Source: Rubritepida sp. (GTDB lineage Bacteria > Pseudomonadota > Alphaproteobacteria > Acetobacterales > Acetobacteraceae). From it: a stretch of 17,153 bases of DNA. The notes beneath the pieces were generated by a model that had not been told where the DNA came from, ran no database searches, and saw only the letters and a list, made by a program, of their open reading frames with translations. Each line of letters opens with the position of its first letter. The first letter of the stretch is position 1. The DNA is taken from positions 1 through 17,153 of the forward strand of contig JALHNW010000006.1 in the NCBI GenBank assembly GCA_022843345.1, given 5' to 3'. This document shows, piece after piece, positions 1 through 7,151 of this stretch. The position numbers were made by a program, and so were the translations under genes.

Positions 1-1
1 G

Positions 2-262
2 CGCGCCGGCCGGCTCTCCGGCGGGCAGCGCCAGCGCGTCGCGATCGCGCGCGCGCTGCACCAGCGCGCCCGCATCCTGCTGGCGGACGAACCGGTGGCG
101 AGCCTCGATCCGGCGCTGGCGGAGGAGGTGCTCGGCCTGCTGCGCGACCTCGCCCGCCGGGACGGGCTCGCGGTGCTCGTCTCGCTGCACCAGCACGATC
201 TCGCCGCCCGCTACGCTGACCGCCGGCTGCACCTGGAGGATGGATGCCTGACGAACACGTGA
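2..262 (+). CDS. ABC transporter ATP-binding protein, C-terminal part (PhnC-like)
   Basis: This is the last 86 codons of an ABC transporter ATPase; the 5' end lies outside the window. Visible in order are the ABC signature LSGGQRQRVAIARAL, Walker B ILLADEP, the D-loop SLDP and an H-loop histidine in SLHQ. The LADEPVASLDP plus SLHQHDLAARYADR pattern resembles the phosphonate/phosphate-ester importer ATPase PhnC. Such an ATPase would energise uptake through inner-membrane partners that are not in view. Its stop codon lies 19 bases inside the next gene, so the two are probably in one operon and translationally coupled. The ATPase family is certain; the phosphonate assignment is an inference from the tail only. 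Confidence 0.85.
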   Translation, partial: RAGRLSGGQRQRVAIARALHQRARILLADEPVASLDPALAEEVLGLLRDLARRDGLAVLVSLHQHDLAARYADRRLHLEDGCLTNT

Positions 263-1089
263 CGCGCCTTGCCGTCGACGGGCCTCTGCTCGTCTTCGGC
301 GGCCCCTACTCGAATCTGCAGGCGACGCGCGCCGTGCTGGCCGAGGCCGCGCGGCGCGGCGTCCCGCCGCGGCGCGTGATCTGCACCGGCGACGTCGTGG
401 CCTATGGCTCCGATGCCGCCGCCTGCTGCGACCTGGTGATGGGCAGCGGCATCGCGGCGATCGCGGGCAACTGCGAAGAGAATCTGGCCGCCGGCGAGAT
501 GGATTGCGGTTGCGGCTTCGAGGAAGGGACCGCCTGCGACCTGCTCTCGCGCGCCTGGTACGCGCATGCCGACCGGCAGGTGACGGCGGCGCACCGGGCC
601 TGGATGGCCGCGCTGCCGCGGCGCCTGGTGCTCGACCTTGTGGACGGGCGGAGCCTCGCCGTGCTGCATGGCGGGGCGCACGACATCAGCCGCTTCCTGT
701 TTGCCTCGGCGGCGGACGCGGAGCTGGACGAGGAGATCGCGACGACGCGATGCGACGGGGTGATCGCGGGCCACTGCGGCCTGCCCTTCGCGCGGCGCGT
801 CGGGCAGGGCATCTGGATCAACGCTGGTGCGGTCGGCATGCCGGCCGACGACGGCACGCCGCGCACCTGGTTCGCGCTGCTGACGCCAGTTGATCGCGCC
901 TTACGGGTCGACATCCTTCCGCTCGACTACGACCATTCCGCGGCAGCCGCGGCGATGCGCGCGGCGCGGTTGCCGGAGGGCTACGCCGCCGCGCTCGGCA
1001 GCGGGATCTGGCCCTCCTGTGACGTCCTCCCTTCGGCCGAGCGCGCACGGCGTGGCGTCCCGCTCCGTCCCCTCGTGGTAGCCTGGTAG
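244..1089 (+). CDS. Divergent metallophosphoesterase family protein
   Basis: The 281-residue product follows the calcineurin-like metallophosphoesterase layout: motif I region GGPYSNLQA (19-27), GD (49-50), GNCE (75-78), HGG (142-144) and GHCG (176-179). In ordinary members motif I carries D-x-H and motif III is GNHE. Here motif I has G and Y in place of the Asp and His, and the catalytic His of GNHE is Cys77. D50, N76, H142 and H177 remain. A CGCGF cluster (88-92) and CC (61-62) add more cysteines. The fold therefore looks retained but metal binding or chemistry may be altered, or it may not be a hydrolase. The start overlaps the end of the ABC ATPase gene by 19 bases, suggesting a role linked to that transporter. 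I believe this cysteine-bearing subfamily recurs in alphaproteobacteria, but its function is unknown to me. Confidence 0.85.
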   Translation: MPDEHVTRLAVDGPLLVFGGPYSNLQATRAVLAEAARRGVPPRRVICTGDVVAYGSDAAACCDLVMGSGIAAIAGNCEENLAAGEMDCGCGFEEGTACDLLSRAWYAHADRQVTAAHRAWMAALPRRLVLDLVDGRSLAVLHGGAHDISRFLFASAADAELDEEIATTRCDGVIAGHCGLPFARRVGQGIWINAGAVGMPADDGTPRTWFALLTPVDRALRVDILPLDYDHSAAAAAMRAARLPEGYAAALGSGIWPSCDVLPSAERARRGVPLRPLVVAW

Positions 1090-1208
1090 GCTGCGTCCGA
1101 TCGCAACGAGCTTCAACGGCGCGGCGCGGCCACGGCGTGCCGGGCAGCAGCGCGACGATTGAAGCGTCCGCGGAAGGTCATGCGGACCCATTCTTGCGGA
1201 AGGACAGC

Positions 1209-2054
1209 ATGGACACCCTGCTCGCGAACGAACCCGTCATCCGCCTCGCCGCCTTCGCCGGTGTCCTGGCCGCGATGGTCGCGCTGGAGGCGCTGCTTCC
1301 GCGTCGGCATCGGTCCTTTCCCCGCCTGCGGCGCTGGCCGAGCAATCTCGGCATCGTGGCCGTGGACACCCTCCTCCTGCGGCTCGTCTTCCCCACCGCC
1401 GCGGTGGGCGCCGCGCTGGCCGCCGAGGCGCGGGGCATCGGGCTGCTTCCCTGGCTGGGGCTGCCGGGGCCGGTCGCCGTGCTGGCCGCGGTGGTGCTGC
1501 TCGACCTGGCCATCTACCTCCAGCACCTCCTGTTCCATTCGGTGCCGGCGCTGTGGCGGCTGCACCGCATGCACCACGCCGACCTCGACTTCGACGTGAC
1601 CACCGGGCTGCGCTTCCATCCCGTCGAGATCCTGCTGTCCATGGTCATCAAGCTGGCCGTCGTGGTGGCGCTCGGCGCGCCGGCGGTGGCGGTGCTGCTG
1701 TTCGAGGTGCTGCTGAACGCCTCCTCCATGTTCAACCACGCCAACCTGCGCCTGCCGCCCTGGCTCGACCGCGCGCTGCGCCCGGTGCTGGTGACGCCGG
1801 ACATGCACCGCGTTCACCACTCGGCCGTGCCGCGGGAGACCAACAGCAATTTCGGCTTCAACCTCGCCCTCTGGGACCGGCTGTTCGGCACCTACCGCGC
1901 CCAGCCCGCGGCCGGGCACGAGGCGATGACGGTCGGGATCGAGGATTTCCGCGACCCCGTCGAGCTGCGGCTGGACCGGATGCTCACCCAGCCGCTGCGC
2001 GACGACGACCGCGCCGAGACCCTTGGCCGGCGGGAACCGCGGTCGGGAGACTGA
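1209..2054 (+). CDS. Sterol desaturase / fatty acid hydroxylase family membrane protein
   Basis: The 281-residue product belongs to the membrane-bound di-iron fatty acid hydroxylase (ERG3/sterol desaturase) superfamily. The histidine boxes that bind the di-iron centre are visible: HLLFH (106-110), HRMHH (119-123) and HRVHH (200-204), with extra histidines at FHPVE (137) and FNHANL (177). Hydrophobic segments occur at about 11-30, 48-70, 88-104 and 145-170. The family oxidises C-H bonds of lipids (sterols, fatty acids, carotenoids, hopanoid-like substrates) at the inner membrane; the substrate cannot be read from the sequence. I chose ATG 1209 because GGAAGGA at about 1198-1204 precedes it closely; an in-frame upstream start at 1137 would add an unlikely leader. 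About 120 bases separate it from the upstream gene, so it may have its own promoter. Confidence 0.88.
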   Translation: MDTLLANEPVIRLAAFAGVLAAMVALEALLPRRHRSFPRLRRWPSNLGIVAVDTLLLRLVFPTAAVGAALAAEARGIGLLPWLGLPGPVAVLAAVVLLDLAIYLQHLLFHSVPALWRLHRMHHADLDFDVTTGLRFHPVEILLSMVIKLAVVVALGAPAVAVLLFEVLLNASSMFNHANLRLPPWLDRALRPVLVTPDMHRVHHSAVPRETNSNFGFNLALWDRLFGTYRAQPAAGHEAMTVGIEDFRDPVELRLDRMLTQPLRDDDRAETLGRREPRSGD

Positions 2055-2257
2055 GCCGGGCGGGCTTGACGGCGAGCTTGCGCTGATTCTGCGGCCCGGC
2101 CAGCGCTGTGACTCCGGTGCGCGTCTGTGTGCACCGCGAAGCCGACTGCATCCGCCCAGGGGGATCTCCGGCGCGCCGCCACGCTCTCACCACCCGTAGG
2201 GGGCCAAACACCGCCAGCCCTTGGGGCCGACAATCGCCCGGGTGCCGCCGCCACACC
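2055..2257. other. Intergenic region between convergent genes
   Basis: This stretch of about 200 bases separates the convergent hydroxylase and anti-sigma genes. Short ORFs cross it on both strands but none has a recognisable domain or a good start. I see no RNA gene and no clear U-tract terminator. Confidence 0.5.
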
Positions 2258-2274
2258 GGCGCGCTCAGCGCGCC
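2258..2274 (-). terminator. GC-rich hairpin enclosing the nrsF stop codon
   Basis: GGCGCGC, a TCA loop and GCGCGCC form a perfect 7-bp stem, extended to 8 bp by the flanking C/G pair. On the minus strand the three-base loop is exactly the TGA stop of the anti-sigma gene. It could act as a 3' stabilising or termination hairpin for the sigma operon, but no T-run follows, so classical intrinsic termination is not shown. Confidence 0.3.
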
Positions 2275-2918
2275 GCGAGGCCCCGGCGCATCAGACGCGG
2301 CCCGAGCATCGAGGCGATCCCGGCCACGACCAGCACGGACAGCCCGTGCCACAGGAGCACCATCAAGGCTGCATCCAAGTGATGGATCAGGCTGAGCCCG
2401 ACACTGGCCAGCGCCGCAGCGGAAAGTCCTCCGAGTGCCGCAACGGGGCCGGCGCGCAGCCACGCGGCATGACGGGCAAGCCAGAGCATCGCCACCGTCA
2501 GCGGCACGCCGAGACCGACGATGAACGCGAAGCAGGGCAAGCTCATGCCCAGCCGCAGTGCCTCCGGTCCGACTTGCGCAAGGTCCTGCAGGCACCCCCA
2601 GCCCATCGTTGCAATCCAGCCGGCCGCAGCAGGAAGTGGCAGCAGCGCCCAGCGCGGGTCGCGCTCAGGCAACGCCAGCTGGAAGGCCGCGAAGGCGGCT
2701 AAGATGCCGGTGACCGTGGCCGTGAGGAGCTGCGGCATCTCGAAGCCCGAGGCCAGGCGCGCCGCCAGGTCATCACGCAGCCCGGAGACGAGCACGGCCA
2801 CGAGGATGACGAACGCCACGACACCGAGCCAGAGCGCCGTCGCGGCGGCCGGATGCCGGGCGGGCCGCACCGGACGCAGATCGGTGGCGAGGCGGTGGAT
2901 CAGATCTTCGCTGCGCAT
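2265..2918 (-). CDS. nrsF: NrsF / DUF1109 family membrane anti-sigma factor
   Basis: The 217-residue polytopic protein has about six hydrophobic segments (roughly 28-47, 63-83, 90-106, 124-148, 157-176 and 183-205) after a short cytoplasmic N-terminus. This matches the DUF1109/NrsF family, inner-membrane anti-sigma factors that hold SigF-type ECF sigma factors inactive. Two cysteines, C109 (in GWGC) and C129 (in SLPC), sit where the family keeps the cysteine pair that, in Caulobacter NrsF, is needed for sensing heavy metals. I chose ATG 2918 because AGGA at 2924-2927 precedes it by five bases. A GTG at 2930 overlapping the sigma stop is the alternative and adds four residues. The gene follows the sigma gene after 8 bases and is surely co-transcribed. 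Confidence 0.88.
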   Translation of the reverse strand: MRSEDLIHRLATDLRPVRPARHPAAATALWLGVVAFVILVAVLVSGLRDDLAARLASGFEMPQLLTATVTGILAAFAAFQLALPERDPRWALLPLPAAAGWIATMGWGCLQDLAQVGPEALRLGMSLPCFAFIVGLGVPLTVAMLWLARHAAWLRAGPVAALGGLSAAALASVGLSLIHHLDAALMVLLWHGLSVLVVAGIASMLGPRLMRRGLAAR

Positions 2919-2926
2919 GGCGTTCC

Positions 2927-3571
2927 TCACTCCCCCGCGCCGAAGCGGCGCCGCAGCGCATGCATGGCGCGATGGGTCGCCACCTTCAGGGCGCCCACCG
3001 TCATGCCGGAGCGCCGGCTGGCCTCCGCAAGCGAGAGATCCTCGATCTTCGTCAGCCCGAGCGCGGTGCGCTGCGCGGTCGGCAGTTCCTGCAAGGTTTC
3101 GCGCAGGGTGGTGGCCGCGCGTTGGGCATCCAGCCCCGCGTCCGGAGAAGGCTCGAGCGATGCGATGTCGTTGGCGTCATCGATCATCACCTCCCGACCA
3201 GCCCTCCGCCCACGCGACCGACCCCGGTCCACTGCGCGCCGCTCGGCTATCGCCACGAGCCAGGGACGAAATGGGCGTTCGGAATTGTAGCTTTCGCGAG
3301 CGCGGTGGATCGTCAGGAGGGTGTCTTGCACCGCGTCCTCCGCCTCGGTCGCATCCCGCAGCCGTGCCAGGCAGATGGTCCGCAGCAACGGAAGGCATTC
3401 ACGCAGCAGCTGTTCATACGCGCGCCCATCGCCGCCCTGTGCGGCAGCCATGAGGCGCGACCAGCGCAGATCGCGCACATCCCGCTCGTTGGTCACCAAA
3501 GGAAGGTCAGCTTCAGCCTGCGTCACGGGGAGTGGGCCTACTTGGTAACTTGCCACACTGCCATAGGACAT
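2927..3571 (-). CDS. sigF: ECF sigma factor, SigF type (NrsF-partnered)
   Basis: The 214-residue RNA polymerase sigma factor has only regions 2 and 4. Region 2 spans about residues 36-120, with the DAVQDTLLTIHRAR core helix and RPFRPWLVAIAERRAVD. Region 4 spans about 150-208, including LPTAQRTALGL and the helix-turn-helix LSLAEASRRSGMTVGALKVATHRAM. About 30 extra residues precede region 2; the ATG at 3571 has GAGGG some 10 bases upstream, but a shorter start cannot be excluded. The next gene encodes a DUF1109/NrsF membrane protein, which defines the SigF-like group known from Caulobacter to respond to chromate, cadmium and oxidative stress. A SigF-type promoter lies upstream of the preceding DUF302 gene, so this operon may be autoregulated by read-through. 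Confidence 0.9.
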   Translation of the reverse strand: MSYGSVASYQVGPLPVTQAEADLPLVTNERDVRDLRWSRLMAAAQGGDGRAYEQLLRECLPLLRTICLARLRDATEAEDAVQDTLLTIHRARESYNSERPFRPWLVAIAERRAVDRGRSRGRRAGREVMIDDANDIASLEPSPDAGLDAQRAATTLRETLQELPTAQRTALGLTKIEDLSLAEASRRSGMTVGALKVATHRAMHALRRRFGAGE

Positions 3572-3634
3572 CCTGGTGTTACCCTCTGCCGCGTCGCCGC
3601 GTTGTGCATCGAGTGCGTTGCACCCCCAGACACG

Positions 3635-4117
3635 CTATTCGGTGGCCTTGCGAACCAAGTTTTCGATGAACGCCTCGGTGTTGCGCTGACCCTCGGGCGG
3701 GACGGCAACGCCGTGACGCGCGAAGACCCGCTGCGCGATATCCGCCCCGGTGTTCCGGGTGACGAAGGTTCGGCCCTGTTCGTCCTCCCACACCAGGACA
3801 CGCATCGGGAGGTCAATGGCAAGTGTGGGGTTGGCGGCCATGCCCGGCGTGCCGGCGCGTGGACTACCGAACAGCACCACCGTGCGCGTCCGCAGCGTCA
3901 TGCCGACATCGCGCGCTGCGGCGGCATGGTCCACCTCTGTGAAGACGAGCCAACCGGCCTCACGCACCGCGGCCGTGAAACGATCAAGGGTTGCTCGCGT
4001 CGCATGCGCGCTTGGACTCGTCACGAGGCCAGCCTCCTGCGCATGGACGTCGAATGCGGCCGTGACCCACCTGAAAGCCAGTGCAATGAGCATTGAGCGG
4101 CGGGCCGGGTGCGGCAT
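3635..4117 (-). CDS. DUF302 domain-containing exported protein
   Basis: The 160-residue protein has an N-terminal hydrophobic stretch ending near HAQE (about residues 8-28), consistent with a signal peptide. A DUF302 domain follows (about 40-155), recognised from the GWLVFTEVDHAAAARDVG, TVVLFGSP and LPMRVLVWEDEQG segments. DUF302 proteins are small, often periplasmic, and biochemically uncharacterised; some members occur in metal or redox contexts. The start at 4117 has a strong Shine-Dalgarno (GGGGGAAAG) 6-7 bases upstream. A SigF-like promoter 48-73 bases upstream makes it the likely first gene of the sigma operon and a probable target of the sigma factor. The 63-base gap to the sigma gene shows no obvious terminator. 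Confidence 0.85.
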   Translation of the reverse strand: MPHPARRSMLIALAFRWVTAAFDVHAQEAGLVTSPSAHATRATLDRFTAAVREAGWLVFTEVDHAAAARDVGMTLRTRTVVLFGSPRAGTPGMAANPTLAIDLPMRVLVWEDEQGRTFVTRNTGADIAQRVFARHGVAVPPEGQRNTEAFIENLVRKATE

Positions 4118-4164
4118 GGCGATCTTTCCCCCTCGGTGGCACCGACGAACCCGTTCACGGAGGT

Positions 4165-4190
4165 TTCGCTGGGCTTCAGTGAAAGGTTAC
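4165..4190 (-). promoter_or_regulatory. SigF-type ECF promoter (GTAACC-N16-CGAA)
   Basis: On the minus strand GTAACC (4190-4185) is followed after exactly 16 bases by CGAA (4168-4165), upstream of the DUF302 gene. From memory, this is the consensus and spacing reported for Caulobacter SigF promoters. With the cognate sigma factor encoded as the second gene downstream, this fits an autoregulated operon. The predicted start site lies about 40 bases before the ATG at 4117. Confidence 0.75.
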
Positions 4191-4303
4191 ACAGGCCGGG
4201 CAGAAAGGTCGGGCTTTTCCGCGGGGGCCGGCTGCGCCGACGTGCTGTGGAACAAGGTCGGTCCACTGGGCACGCGTATCCCGTCCATCGTCGGCGGGTT
4301 ACG

Positions 4304-4408
4304 TCACGGCACCCGCCGCTTCACCACACCCGCCGACAGCGTCACCGCGGCCAGGTCGGATGTCGCCGCGGAGATGTTCCGTGACATGACGCGCACCGTG
4401 TTGTTCGA
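4304..4408 (-). pseudogene. Orphan C-terminal fragment of a paralogue of the right-end gene
   Basis: Thirty-four codons plus TGA on the minus strand read SNNTVRVMSRNISAATSDL and onward to KRRVP. They match the last 34 codons and stop of the gene at 16464-17153 (SNNTVRVMARNISAATFDL ... KRRSP) with 18 mismatches in 105 bases by my hand alignment, about 83% identity, many of them synonymous. No start or upstream part of that gene is present: immediately upstream the sequence switches to the integrase remnant. This is a broken gene end, not an expressed gene. Confidence 0.75.
4304..4408 (-). repeat. Left copy of a 105-bp diverged direct repeat
   Basis: This is the left member of a pair whose right member is at 16464-16568, in the same orientation. 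Exact blocks of 20 bases (CGGAACATCTCCGCGGCGAC) and 17 bases are shared; overall identity is about 83%. The pair brackets the two metal-resistance clusters. Confidence 0.65.
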
Positions 4409-4779
4409 GCACCTCATCGCGCCGCGCCACCGTCAGCAGCAGCAGGCGCAGGATCCGGTCATAGTCGTGACCGCCAGCGGTGCAGCGCCAGGTCAATGCC
4501 ACCTCCGCATCCGTCAGCACGCGCTCGCGCGGACCGTTCTCGGCGGCCTTGGGTACCAGCAGCACCGGGTTCACCTCGGCATCCAGCAGGCCGCTGCCGA
4601 TGGCCTACTTCCACAGGGCGGCGAAGGTGGTGCGAAGCTTGTTGGCGGCGGCTGGCCCTGACCGGGTTTCGACGCAACGCACCAGGGTGGCGATTTCGGC
4701 GCTGCACCCCTTCCATGGGCTGGCCGTACAGCGGCTTGGCGTGCTGGCGTTCGACGTTCTCGTAGGAGCCGCCCCGCAT
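4409..4779 (-). pseudogene. Decayed tyrosine recombinase (P4-type integrase) remnant
   Basis: Reading the minus strand across frames restores an integrase core-binding domain: HAKPLYGQPMEGVQRR, then AEIATLVRC, SGPAAANKLRTTFAALWK, AIGSGLLDAEVNPV, ENGPRERVLTDAEVALTWRC and RILRLLLLTVARRDEV. That order is typical of P4-type site-specific integrases up to catalytic box I (TGxRRxEV, here TVARRDEV). Damage is visible: a frameshift near 4700 after EGVQRR, and a TAG at 4605-4607 where WAIGEGLLD-like relatives have Trp. The rest of the catalytic domain (HxxR, Tyr) is missing, because the sequence switches at about 4409-4412 to a foreign gene end. A normal member is about 400 residues. The upstream boundary is approximate. 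Confidence 0.75.
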
Positions 4780-5077
4780 CGTTGCCTTCCCGCGCTCTGC
4801 CGTAAGCCCCTAGAATGTTTTGGGAATACTGGAGCAGCGGTGGGAACCGGAGTCCAACCTTCTCTGGCGTTCGTGAGACGCGTCTCGCCGGTTGATCCAC
4901 CTTTCTCGGAGTGCAACGCTCCGCCGCCGCGGTGCGGGTCGCAGCGCTCGTCGGCGAGACAAGCGTGAGCGCCCAGCCGATGGCGAGCGTCACGGCGATG
5001 CGCAGCGCATCCCAAAGTGGCCCAGAGGCCAAGCTCCGTTGACGGAACGGTCCAACCCGGCCATTTCTCAGCTGCCC
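4780..5077. other. Region without a recognisable gene
   Basis: About 300 bases lie between the integrase remnant and the DUF2946-like gene. Open frames cross on both strands, including a minus-strand stretch with a hydrophobic segment (LRIAVTLAIGWALTLVSP), but I recognise no family and no credible start. It may be degraded mobile-element DNA plus the promoter region of the RND cluster. TTGACG at 5039-5044 with a weak CATTTC 17 bases later is a possible but unconvincing sigma-70 promoter. Confidence 0.4.
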
Positions 5078-5425
5078 ATGATGGAATTTTTCCGATCCTC
5101 CCGCATCGCACGCGTGCTCGGCCTTCTGGCCGTGCTCCTGACGGCTGGGCTCGGACAGCACGTACACGCGGCGAAGGCTGACCTGGCCCAGGCAATCGCT
5201 GGCGACTGCGTGACGTCCGAGCACGCGCCGGGCGAACAGGAGGCGCCTGGCGCCGCTCATTGCGGCTTTTGCCACGCGGTACGAGCCATGCTCCCGGCGC
5301 CCGAGCGCCTCAGCGAGCCGATGATGCTGGCCAGTCGGCAAGTTCTGGTTGAGAGCACCCGGCTCGTGGATGCGCTGCCGTCCGGTGTTCCATCCCCACC
5401 GCCCAGGTGCAACGCAACCGCCTAA
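5078..5425 (+). CDS. Small exported CxxC protein, DUF2946-like
   Basis: The 115-residue product starts at the ATG pair 5078/5081; which one is used is uncertain because neither has a clear Shine-Dalgarno. Residues 9-32 (ARVLGLLAVLLTAGLGQHVHA) look like a signal peptide. A histidine-flanked HCGFCHAV motif lies at 61-68, with another Cys at 44 and several His residues. The short exported layout with a CxFC motif resembles DUF2946-type proteins often found beside metal transport genes. A periplasmic metal-binding or delivery role for the downstream pump is inference. It is 64 bases upstream of the adaptor gene on the same strand and probably in its operon. Confidence 0.65.
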   Translation: MMEFFRSSRIARVLGLLAVLLTAGLGQHVHAAKADLAQAIAGDCVTSEHAPGEQEAPGAAHCGFCHAVRAMLPAPERLSEPMMLASRQVLVESTRLVDALPSGVPSPPPRCNATA

Positions 5426-5489
5426 CCGCACCCGTCAGCCAGACGGGCGCGGCCACCGCGCTTTGCCCGTCCTCCTGCCGGATGTCGTC

Positions 5490-7151
5490 ATGTTGCCACT
5501 CCCTGCCATGCTGCGTGCCGCTGCCGCGGCCGCGTTTCTTGCCCTTGCTATGCCGGCCCTCGCCCATGAGGGCCATGACGATGCCCCGGCCTCCGCAGCT
5601 CCCGCGCGTCCTCGCATTGCAGTTCATTCGGACCTTTATGAGGTGGTCGCGGTGCGCGAGGCGTCTGATCGTCTTCGCCTCTGGATTGACCTGTTCGAAG
5701 GAAACGGGCCGGTCCGCGACGCCCAGGTCGAGGTGACGGTCGGCGAGGCGATCGTGCAAGCCGAGCCCGAGGAGGACGGGACTTACCGCCTCACCTCAGC
5801 GCTGCTGACACGCGTCGGTGCCCCGCTCGATCTGGTCTTCTCGATCACCGCGGGCCCGGCCGGCGACGACCTGTTGATCGGGTTGTTGCCAGCGCTGCCA
5901 GCCCCCGATCCGCACACGGGCCCTTTCACGGATCCCTGGCACGAGGCGGTGGAGTGGGCCGCGCACCGGCCCTGGCTCGTGGGCGGCGGCGGTGCAGCGC
6001 TCGGCCTGCTATGTGGCCTGCTGCTCGCGCGGCCGCGGCGCCGGCGCCGCGTTGTGGCCGCCCTCGCCCTGATGATGGCGGCCACACCCGCCCTGGCCGG
6101 CCCCGGCCACGACCATGATGGGCCTGGTTCCACAGCAGCAACAGGCATTGACGCGCCCAGCCGCTTGCCAGACGGCACCGTGTTCCTGCCGAAAATCAGC
6201 CAGCGCCTGCTGGAGATCCGCACGATCACGCTGCGGGAAGCCGATGCCTCGCGCACCATCACCCTGGTCGGCCGCGTGGTGGCCGACCCCAACCGCGGCG
6301 GCCTGGCGCAAAGCATCGCCGGCGGCCGCATCCTGGCGCCGGAGGGCGGGTTGCCGCGCCTGGGCCAGGCGGTGCGCCGCGGCCAGGTGCTGGCCATCGT
6401 GGAGCCGGCCATTCCGGTGGCCGACCAGACCACCATCGCCGAGCGCTCCGGCGACATCGAGCAGCAGATCGCCACCGCCGAGGCGCGCCTGGCGCGTGCG
6501 CGGAACCTCGCCGCCAGCGGTGCCGGCACCCGCGTGCAGGTGATGGACACCGAAATCGAACTGGAGGGCCTGCGCCGCCGCCGTGCCATGCTGGCGCAGA
6601 ACCGCGTGGCGCCCGAGGTCATCCGTGCGCCGGCCGATGGCGTCATCGCTTCCGCGCGTGCCGCCGCTGGCCAGGTGGTCGCCGCCCAGGATGTGCTGTT
6701 CCAAATCGTTGACCCCGCCGGCCTGTCGGTCGAAGCGCTGGTCTTCGGGGCGGACGCCGCGACCGGGCTGCGCGAGGCCACCGCCTCGGTCCGCGGCGGC
6801 CAACCCATGCGCCTGGTGCTGCAGGGCTTCGGCCGCGCGGTGCAGCAAGGCGCCACGATCGTGCAGTTCAGCATCGAGGCTCCGCCGCCCGGCCTGTCCC
6901 TCGGCCAGCCCGTAACCGTGGTGGCCGAAATTGCCGAGCCGATCCGCGGCCTCATTCTGCCGCGCGCCGCGGTGGTGCGGGCCGCGAACGGTGAGCAGGT
7001 GGTCTGGCGCCATGTCGAACCGGAAACCTTCGCCGCCGCCCCGGTGCGGGTCGAGCCACTGGATGCCGCGCGCGTGCTGGTCGCAGCCGGGCTGCGCGCC
7101 GGAGAGCGCGTGGTGGTGCAGGGCGCTGGCCTCGTGAACCAGGTGCGCTGA
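5490..7151 (+). CDS. Metal-efflux RND periplasmic adaptor (HlyD/CzcB family) with extra N-terminal module
   Basis: The 553-residue product has two parts. Residues 1-25 are a signal peptide (ending PALA) followed by HEGHDD. A beta-rich periplasmic segment spans about 41-135; a membrane segment lies at 162-180; RPRRRRR follows at 181-187; a second hydrophobic, signal-peptide-like stretch (188-203) ends ATPALA, then GPGHDHDG. From about 225 to the end is a typical adaptor: barrel-sandwich halves around [23 protein letters not shown] and [10 protein letters not shown] flanking a short coiled hairpin ([18 protein letters not shown]), then the membrane-proximal domain. Adaptors bridge the RND pump to an outer-membrane channel and can pass metal to it. 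The start at ATG 5490 gives the signal peptide; the SD is weak. The stop overlaps the permease ATG by one base (TGATG). The N-terminal module looks like a fusion of a membrane-anchored domain. Confidence 0.88.
   Translation: MLPLPAMLRAAAAAAFLALAMPALAHEGHDDAPASAAPARPRIAVHSDLYEVVAVREASDRLRLWIDLFEGNGPVRDAQVEVTVGEAIVQAEPEEDGTYRLTSALLTRVGAPLDLVFSITAGPAGDDLLIGLLPALPAPDPHTGPFTDPWHEAVEWAAHRPWLVGGGGAALGLLCGLLLARPRRRRRVVAALALMMAATPALAGPGHDHDGPGSTAATGIDAPSRLPDGTVFLPKISQRLLEIRTITLREADASRTITLVGRVVADPNRGGLAQSIAGGRILAPEGGLPRLGQAVRRGQVLAIVEPAIPVADQTTIAERSGDIEQQIATAEARLARARNLAASGAGTRVQVMDTEIELEGLRRRRAMLAQNRVAPEVIRAPADGVIASARAAAGQVVAAQDVLFQIVDPAGLSVEALVFGADAATGLREATASVRGGQPMRLVLQGFGRAVQQGATIVQFSIEAPPPGLSLGQPVTVVAEIAEPIRGLILPRAAVVRAANGEQVVWRHVEPETFAAAPVRVEPLDAARVLVAAGLRAGERVVVQGAGLVNQVR

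Noticed and set aside
1113..1919. A 268-codon minus-strand open frame opposite the hydroxylase gene
   Set aside because: It is rich in His, Gln and Arg with no recognisable motif, and lies opposite three intact histidine boxes on the other strand.
2960..4096. A 378-codon plus-strand open frame opposite the sigma factor and DUF302 genes
   Set aside because: No domain or credible start; both minus-strand genes it covers have clear family motifs and ribosome-binding sites.
6912..6938. GTAACC inside the adaptor gene as a second SigF promoter
   Set aside because: The base run after 16 positions is CCGA, not CGAA, and the site is inside a coding region with no gene start downstream at a sensible distance.
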